From Saccoglossus kowalevskii (taxonomy: Eukaryota > Hemichordata > Enteropneusta > Harrimaniidae), in NCBI RefSeq assembly GCF_000003605.2, contig NW_003143299.1:57180-73218 (forward strand): a DNA stretch of 16,039 bases, given 5' to 3'. The translations under genes and the position numbers were made by a program. The notes beneath the pieces were generated by a model. It was not told where the DNA came from and made no database searches. It worked only from the letters and a program-made list of their open reading frames with translations. Position 1 is the first letter of the stretch; every line of letters begins with the position of its first letter. This document shows, in pieces, positions 9,347 through 16,039 of this stretch.

Positions 9347-11574
9347 GAATGCTGTCACAATTCGCCCTGTCAAAGAAAAAGATTTGAAGTTCGTAAGTGA
9401 TAAATCCATCGCCGAACACTGGAATTATCCTGTATATTACCTTGAAACACTCCGTCAAATAAGTCCTGGTGGATTTTTAGTTGCCGAGAATCGAGAAGGC
9501 CAAATTGTCGGTAAGATTTGTTTATCATATCCTATATATATGCGGGGAATGTGTGCATGTGAGTAATATGGTGGGTGGCTACATTTCAAATCAAAATTGA
9601 CAACTTCATTAATGGCTCAACGCAAATTCCAGTATAGACAACCCCTACAACAGAGGGAGAGAGAGGGGGAAGGAAGGGAGGACATGGCAGATTTGACCAC
9701 CACCTAAGCCGTTGTTACAACACACTTGGATAAATTCTGCTTCTGAAAATTGAAAATAATCAAATGACTACACAATGCATTAAAGTACACTCAAAACCCT
9801 TGATATTACTTTAAAAGGTCCACCCCAACTAAGATCGTGAGTGTCAATAATACCTGGCTGTATAAACATTACAATACAACGACTAGCTTTGGTGGCACAA
9901 TTTGCTCCCAATAAAAATTTAAATACGATATTGCAATACATCATTATTACATCTTGTTCAGAATACCGTTTTTTCTGACATCATATTCAATAGCTATAGT
10001 TCTCGGGATTAACTACAGTAATAAATACACAAAGAGTATTGTGATGCCATGTTTTCAGAAGATACTTCAAATTGAATTTTGATTATAACCATACCATTTC
10101 AAGCTACAGGGTGTCTAAACTAATGACCCAGCAACCAATCAACACATCTTCCACCTACCACACAAATTGTATCCATAATTGAACAACCAAGAAGACGACG
10201 ACAGCGTTGCAAACATTAATTCCTGTACCCCTCCCAATATACCTTTCAGCATCAATGTTTCCTATTCTCTTTTGAATGTATGTACAGCAAGCCTAGTCAA
10301 TAGCTGCACGCGACTCATCAAAATTGTCTAATAGAAAACAATTGTAGTATAAGTGTTTTTTTATTTGAATGACAAATACATTCTTTTTTGTTTAATTGAA
10401 AATTGGACCGACATATTGCTTTAGTTGCAGTGAGTTTCAAACAAGTTTTTTTTGTGATATGTGCACCTTAAAATTGCTTCTTTAAAGTTGATAAAAATGA
10501 TTAAAAGTGGTATGCGCCAAAAATAACACAGATTTTTAAAAGATTTTCACATAGATATACATTCTCTCCAGGACAGTTTCAATTTCACTGTTAACAAATT
10601 GTATCACTGAAATATTTACAGTTTGATATCAGCCGTAGATGAGAAGTTTAAGACGAATGGTGTTCATCAGAGATATACTTTCCAGACGTTTCAACCCACT
10701 TGCCACCACTTGCCTTCACAAGTCTGTTTTGTCTGTTTAGAAGTTTATTCGTAAATTATTCTTCGGCCAAACTTTACAAGCCGGTTTCCTATTCGCTGTT
10801 TTAATAATTACGAAATCGTATTAATTGTGTTTTTATCTCGTATATTGTAGGTTGTGGGATTGTCACTAACCTTTCAGACACGATCTCCTTCTTTGGACTG
10901 GATCTGACTGGAGAGAACACAGAAAACAAGGAATTCACAAAGATTTGTTGAGGGCACGTTTTCAGTATGCAGGGGGTCGTAATTGCGCATTGTCTTCCGC
11001 CGATCAGCATCGTTGTGATGTATTTGTAGACGTGGGATTCAGGCAAATAGATAATAATTTTCTGGTAAAATGTTTCATGGGAAGCGTTGATCATTCTATT
11101 GTATCTATCACTAGTTCTAAGTCCATCGATATTGTTCCTTACAACAAGGTAACATTCAATTCTTTAGTTCAATATTATAGTTTGGTGTCACCTTTTCCAA
11201 GACCAGATAATTTAAACATTTGGTGCAGTAGGGCAAAATCGGTCTTAGTCGCACGAAAATTAAATTCAAATGAAGTTGTAGGCTATGGGGTTATTCACAC
11301 ATTATTGCCTGGTGAATTCACAATATTGCCTTTATATGCAAATGATGAAGACATAGCCCATATGTTATTCAATGAATTAGTGATGTCCTTACCGAATTAT
11401 TCAAAAATCAGAATGCAAATTCTGGTCAACAATAAAACAGGTGTAGAAATAGCAAAAAAGTATAAACTTGACGAGGAGCTATACACATTGCATCGTCAAT
11501 ATACCAAGCATGTCATACCATTGCCAATTGATAATGTTATATCAGCTGGCTCTCCTGAAATGTCACTTATCTAG
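9347..11574 (+). CDS. GNAT-family N-acyltransferase with YitH/HolE-type C-terminal domain; 5' partial, frame disrupted
   Basis: Two exons are supported: 9347-9510 (acceptor after aattaaag, donor gtaagatt) and 10851-11574 (acceptor tatattgtag, TAG stop). Phases join through a split GGT. Exon 1 reads AVTIRPVKEKDL (the GNAT first strand) and ends GGFLVAENREGQIVG; exon 2 continues CGIVTNLSDTISFFGLDL. The frame then breaks and coding resumes 1 nt out of register as DWREHRKQGIHKDLLRARF, the acetyl-CoA pyrophosphate-binding motif. The canonical last Gly/Ala of R-x-x-G-x-G/A is His here. The C-terminal half has GYG (11281-11289), ILPLYANDEDIAHMLF and a SPEMSLI ending, the layout of the Acetyltransf_18 domain. 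Staying in the first frame meets TGA at 10949. Total length would be about 296 residues plus a missing N-terminus, normal for the family. Substrate is unknown. The cause may be a true 1-nt loss (recent pseudogene or allele) or an assembly error. Confidence 0.8.
9511..10850 (+). other. Intron of the GNAT gene
   Basis: This GT-AG intron of 1,340 bp lies between the two acyltransferase exons. It contains a purine-rich GAGAGAGGGGGAAGG tract (about 9657-9680) and ordinary AT-rich sequence. A short ORF runs from exon 1 into the intron to 9566, which would give a truncated product if the intron were retained. No nested gene or clear transposon was seen. Confidence 0.7.
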
Positions 11575-11672
11575 TTTGAACAAATGTAACATACACATTG
11601 TATCGTCAATTAACAAAGTGTCATACCAATATCAATGTATAATAATCCACCAATTCTCTAGAAATGTCACTT
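11481..11672 (+). repeat. Tandem duplication across the GNAT stop codon
   Basis: The first copy begins at 11481 (ATACACATTG, then C/T, then ATCGTCAAT) and ends GAAATGTCACTT at 11568. A diverged second copy begins at 11591 and ends at 11672. Both carry GTCATACCA in the middle and CTCT or CTCC just before GAAATGTCACTT. The offset is 110 bp at the left and 104 bp at the right, so small indels have accumulated. The first copy encodes the last residues of the acyltransferase (from about Tyr-Thr-Leu-His to the stop); the second lies in the 3'UTR. Confidence 0.8.
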
Positions 11673-11713
11673 GTACCATACTTCTAACATATAAACGTTT
11701 GTATGAATCGCAC

Positions 11714-11719
11714 AATAAA
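11714..11719 (+). promoter_or_regulatory. Probable polyadenylation signal of the GNAT gene
   Basis: AATAAA lies 140 bp after the TAG stop. A second AATAAA occurs at 11776-11781, and either could be used. The choice of the first is by distance only. Confidence 0.5.
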
Positions 11720-11734
11720 ACACGACATTTCTGA

Positions 11735-13856
11735 CAAGAAAATCCAGGCCACCCACGGACAATGTATTCGAATTTAATAAATATGATTTTAAGTACTGTA
11801 TATTTCTGCATTGAAATGAGAGGATTTCACAATGACGAAAAGTATTTATCTTAGTATTATACATATTATGAGATGTTGAAATATGATATATTTACATTTG
11901 TTTAAACAGTCCCTGGTGCGCTGTTTGATTTTTGACTTAAAGTTAAGAGTTATCATTTGGTTAGTAGGAACATAATTGGATGAAAATAATTCCTGTATAA
12001 TAATATACAATAAGCATAGGTACCTAGTGTTATGTGTGTATTAAATAAGGGTAAACTATTATTTGGAGAAGAATAGTCTGAAACACATCTCAATTGTTCA
12101 CTCTTTTATTTTAATGTTTGATAAGTGATTTTTTCATAATAGTCTAGGGAGTTCGAGTGTTAACACCAGACACTTTTATAATCAAAATGGTTTTGTTATA
12201 CCAAATGGTGCCTTCTAGTCGTTGATTATATGTGCTTTACTTTGATGTAATTAAACATGGTGTGTGTAATTGATGAGAGTCTGTTATTATGAATATTATA
12301 ATGAGTATAATTGAATAACTGAACCTTGAACCTTAATGAGGGGTCCGGTTTCACGGCTAGGTACACATACTCTATTGACATTAACAAGTAAATTCTGATT
12401 CTATCTATCAATATTATGCATTAATGTTTTTTCTATTAATATTCTGTAGATTGTTTTTTATCACTTCCTTATTAGTGTATTAATACTGTATACTTTTACT
12501 ATTATTTGTAACCATTGCTATTCTCTCCGGGAAGTGAGTAAGTGTTAATAAATAAATAGATAAAAATGATTACTAATCTTAGTAAAAGTGTCAACGTTCA
12601 ACCATTCCCAACTGAGAGCTTTATTTTTCATAACCATTCAGATATATAATTAAAGTAGTCTGAGATTGTTGTGCGATTTGTAATAATGAACACACATTTT
12701 AAATAATTTCTACAAAAAGTTATCTAAAATGTCCAGGTTATGAAAGCGCATCTTATTAATACGCTATTATACATTAAGGATTAAAAATATAAACATCATA
12801 AGCGACCCTATTAAGAATGTGCTATTATTTACGTAACTCGTTCGAGCTCTACCTAAGTTTGTCAACCGTACCTATAATTGTCCGTCAAATCACTACTATT
12901 TCAGATCTATAATGATTATTCAATATTTGATCGTTATGATTCTGTTGCAACTAATATGTATTTTCTGCAATCAACTGCATTTTGTGGTGATATCTCTTAA
13001 ATAATTGATCGGGAGAAACACAAATCATGTAGGGCATGAAATTTAAAAAATAGATAAAGTCTGCTTTATTACAAGTTTCAAAGACTGGAATTCTTGTGGT
13101 AGTTCATTTTGTATAGTAAGTATACTTAGAGCCATGATAACAGGGTAAATACAAATACCTGTCATTCCAATGCTATTTCTGTATATATTTCTGTAAACAC
13201 ATATAGCTTTTAAAACGAACTAATATATGGGAAAAAATGTCTCAATTTTCGGTGGACTTCCAGTAGACTAGTACTAGTTGTGCTAATAATTTTGGTCGCA
13301 CTACATTATTGAGCAATAATTAGTCGTCTGCCCCTGATCGCTGTAAATAAAATCAGTTTCAATTACACTTGGCTTATGAGATTCTTGGCTTCAACTGCCT
13401 CTGAAAAAAGCAAATTTAACAAGATGATTTCTATACATGTATTATGTAGCACAAAAAACAACTATTAAACCAGAGCCTCATTTTAAGAGATCTTTAATGT
13501 ATTTATACATGTCAATAGGCATACTAAAGTGTATTGTGCTTGTATCATAGCAGCCAGAACAAAAACATTCAGGGTCACATATATGGTCATTGCATAAGAG
13601 GGCTACCAACTTGCATAAACATTTAATTCGGAAAACATAATTCTAAAATTACCAGATGTCTCGCAAGAGCTTACTTAAAAACACAATATATTAGTTAATA
13701 TGTTGATATATTAATATATCAATTAGAACATTTTACGTATCAATTCCCATTAATGCCCCAAATATTTCTTTGATTGGATTTAGAATATTTAATTGAATTA
13801 TTAGTTCTGACTTGTGCTTTCGATAGAGGAGTTATGTTTTTTTTTATTTATTTTAT
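11735..13856. other. Gene-free AT-rich stretch
   Basis: No exon, RNA gene or clear inverted-repeat element was recognised. Around 12525-12565 the segment CTCTCCGGGAAGTGAGTAAG is followed by TTAATAAATAAATAGATAAAA, which looks like the tail of a CR1/L2-type non-LTR retrotransposon. No reverse transcriptase remains. A perfect 20-bp AT palindrome, TTGATATATTAATATATCAA, lies at 13703-13722. ACTAGTACTAGT-type motifs occur at about 13268. Confidence 0.45.
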
Positions 13857-14237
13857 TAGCTCCGCTGTCGACTTTCTCGAGCAGAGCTTATTATATGAGT
13901 GATTGTCTGTCGGTGTCCGGCGTCGTTCGTGTCAACTTTTTATTTTCGTGGCTTCTTCTTGAAAGATACAATCCTTATTACTTCGATACTGAGTGTATAT
14001 GTACGTTGAGCAGGCCTCTTCTTAATTTGCTCATTTCGTAATGATATCTTTGATTTTCTAATTTTAATGAATATTTTTGTAATTTTTGGTAAAAAGTGTT
14101 ATTTTCGACTTGAAAACAGCAAGTCAAATTGCTATATTATACATGTAGGTACCTTGGATAGTCCACTCTCAGGTTTGTTCATTTACTAATGATATCTTCA
14201 GTTCTTTAATTGAAATGTACATTGCTAACAGCGGAGC
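13857..14237 (+). mobile_element. Palindrome-ended repetitive element, short copy
   Basis: This is the same family and orientation as the element at 7912. The left end is TAGCTCCGCTGTCGAC, folding back to CTCGAGCAGAGCT. The shared signature ATATGAGTGATTGTC follows at about 13894, and the element ends AACAGCGGAGC at 14237. Between them lie the first partial unit and essentially one internal unit, against six in the long copy. The last ~60 bp (TAATGATATCTTCAGTTCTT then AATTGAAATGT) are almost identical to 8960-9015. It has no coding capacity; the ORF crossing it at 13814-14041 is a by-product of the repeat. Confidence 0.8.
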
Positions 14238-15660
14238 ATTTATAATTTATATATAATTTATTTATAATTGCCCATTCAAATCTATACGCTCACAATAAAT
14301 ATATAAATATTCAGAGCTCACTGTTGGCAGAAATGAGTCATGTAAGTGCTGTATTCGTGAGACACTTTACCCAACTGATTTGGGTTGAAAGCAATATCAG
14401 TATCATCTTTTTTAATTATTGTCAATATTCAGCACATATGGTACTGATAAAATTAAGTTATCACTATCTTAATATGAAATGCTCTTGATACAATAATTTC
14501 ATAATAACAATACGTTACCCTTACACTTGGTTTCAGAATTTTAAAATTGAATGCCACCCTAACCGAAAAATGAAGAATTACTACATATTTCTAGGCGAAA
14601 ACAAAATATATTCTTTTATTTTGATTTGTTCACATGATTTTTTCAGGTATGAGAAGAGAATGTATCAGTGACACATTGAACAATATTAAATCACCCAGCC
14701 AGTCCTTGTTCAAAAAGCGGCTTTGATTTGTCTTGAATGAAATGACAGGGAAGATATAATATATGAAAAAAATCTGTCTCAATGTAATGTAGTACCCGTA
14801 CCCAGTATTACCATATTATTCGATTCTCTTCATCATTAGTTTAGCATTCGATTCTGTGCATAGTGATATTTTTTCTGCCTTTTTTTAAATTTGTTTTTGA
14901 TTCTTTGACAACATGAACCAGTGTTTCGTTTTTGATATCCTTTATTCTCCATTAATTTTAACATAAAAATGCATACTCTAATATGGCTGCTAGTCAGATT
15001 GAAAGTGGAAAAGTGCCCCTTATGTGTCAAAGAAAGAAATACTGCCTGGGTTTTGAAGTGCAATGTATCAATGAAGACCCACGTATGCTAAAAAACAAAC
15101 AATTATTATATTAAATGTGTTGTCGATCAACCTACCAGGCAACACATAAGAATTTAAAAACCGATATTTAAAATATTTTATGCTGCTGATATATGATAAA
15201 GACGACGATGGTTTGAGATTCATGCTAAAGTAGTTCGCTACTAGGGTTTACTGTAATGTTCAAAATTCTGGAATAAATTGAACAGAAAATTGATTATAAT
15301 TGTGGGTTTTGAGTAGTTTATAATTGTTCTTATGGCAGAAACATTACATCAAAAATGTTTCTTTGGTGATCTATGCTGAACAAATCATATTTAATGTTGT
15401 GAGGGTTAATACGACTGTTACGTAGAATTGTGTATATTAGTGTAAGTTATTCATAGAATAATGTGTTTGCATGGATTCCTATAGAAATCTTCGAAAATGG
15501 CCGATTTTTAGATTATTTGCCACGTGTTTGCTTGGAAACACATCCTTCTCTGTAAAAACTTTGTAAATATAAATGACTGGCATGTATGTAAATCATCACA
15601 CACAAATATTTGAATGATTGATTTATAACAATTCAGTTTTGCAACTACACAAGCAGTGTA
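14238..15660. other. Gene-free stretch
   Basis: The sequence is AT-rich, with TATAATTTAT repeats just after the element (14240-14275) and a small GTGTTT/AAACAC hairpin preceded by CACGTG at about 15521-15541. The minus-strand ORF at 14836-15063 has no recognisable similarity or exon signals. Nothing else is supported. Confidence 0.45.
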
Positions 15661-15670
15661 CTAGACTGGC

Positions 15671-15777
15671 GCAGTCGGGCGATTAATTTGTTTTTGTAGT
15701 TTAAATAAAATTAAAAAAATCGCGAAATGGAGGTGTTAGCGCGAAATTCCTTGTAACTGCGAAATCACCCCGACTGG
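15671..15777. mobile_element. Small inverted-repeat element with GCGAAAT motifs
   Basis: The left arm CAGTCGGGCGATT (15672-15684) and right arm AATCACCCCGACTG (15763-15776) are inverted copies with one gap and one mismatch. The interior holds three GCGAAAT motifs (15722, 15741 and 15760). At 107 bp it is MITE-sized. Similar GCGAAA-rich short repeats are common in invertebrate genomes (from memory). No target duplication is clear. Confidence 0.5.
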
Positions 15778-15780
15778 TTT

Positions 15781-16039
15781 ATTCTGCATGGCCCTCTATC
15801 CTCACTGCAGGAACCCGTCGATTTTTCAACGGGTAATTATGTTAATTAGTGTTCTAGTTGACAATCATCTAAGCCAATCACAACGTCTCTTCAACTGACC
15901 TCTGACCGAGAATCGGCTGATTGTAGCAGCCGATTTTTTTTTAATTCTACGACTAGTACGAGTTACTTTTTTTACACATTGTGATGAATTAGAAACCACG
16001 ACTACGACAAACTTGAATTTCAACGTGCCGCCGTGTTGG
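15781..16039. promoter_or_regulatory. CCAAT/hairpin-rich window end, possible edge of another promoter
   Basis: A CCAAT box (AGCCAAT, 15872-15878) is followed by TGACCTCTGACC (about 15897-15908), a near-DR1 nuclear-receptor site. Two hairpins are present: ACCCGT/ACGGGT (15813-15834) and AATCGGCTG/CAGCCGATT (15911-15935), the latter followed by a T-run. CpG rises toward the end. No coding exon is visible, so a promoter of an off-window gene is only a suggestion. Confidence 0.3.

Noticed and set aside
10945-11574. The 209-codon open frame as a complete independent gene starting at TTG or at an internal ATG
   Set aside because: Coding similarity to the GNAT acetyl-CoA motif extends upstream of 10945 in the same frame, and the preceding exon material belongs to the same protein. 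It is the downstream part of a frame-disrupted exon.
12148-12163. tRNA B-box (GTTCGAGT)
   Set aside because: No A-box, acceptor stem or cloverleaf can be formed around it.
13814-14041. 75-codon open frame as a gene
   Set aside because: It overlaps the left half of the short palindrome-ended element, and the corresponding frame is not kept in the long copy.
15911-15942. Bacterial rho-independent terminator
   Set aside because: The window is animal nuclear DNA with spliced genes, and no transcription unit ends here.

Overview
The window is animal nuclear DNA: AT-rich, with GT-AG introns, AATAAA signals and abundant small transposon debris. It holds two protein-coding loci, both on the plus strand. 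The combination of a mitochondrial ALDH4A1 and an animal GNAT acyltransferase with a YitH/HolE-type C-terminal domain suggests an invertebrate, possibly marine (lower deuterostome or lophotrochozoan). This is inference; the species cannot be fixed from the sequence.

Layout. 1-811 is intron. 812-1987 carries the last three coding exons of ALDH4A1 (delta-1-pyrroline-5-carboxylate dehydrogenase, proline catabolism), with a 3'UTR to about 2960. 2960-9346 is a long gene-poor stretch. It holds a degenerate 48-bp minisatellite (about 4429-4680), a 1.08-kb inverted-repeat element bounded by TTAA (4865-5943), a CTCF-like motif (6330), a CpG-richer promoter-like zone (about 6540-7420) and a 1.1-kb palindrome-ended repetitive element (7912-9015). 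9347-11574 holds two exons of a GNAT acyltransferase. Its second exon contains an apparent 1-nt frame disruption near 10905, in the acetyl-CoA binding motif. The 3' end of that gene has been tandemly duplicated into its 3'UTR. 11735-16039 shows no gene. It contains a second, shorter copy of the palindrome-ended element (13857-14237), a small GCGAAAT-type inverted-repeat element (15671-15777) and a CCAAT/hairpin-rich end that may approach another promoter.

The two genes have no obvious functional link. Both are short, clearly conserved coding islands in a matrix of non-autonomous transposable elements. The most distinctive content is the repeat family ending in AGCTCCGCTGT, whose two copies flank the GNAT gene in the same orientation and differ in the number of internal ~140/157-bp units, and the frame break in the GNAT gene. 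No prokaryotic-type system, CRISPR array, tRNA or rRNA was seen.
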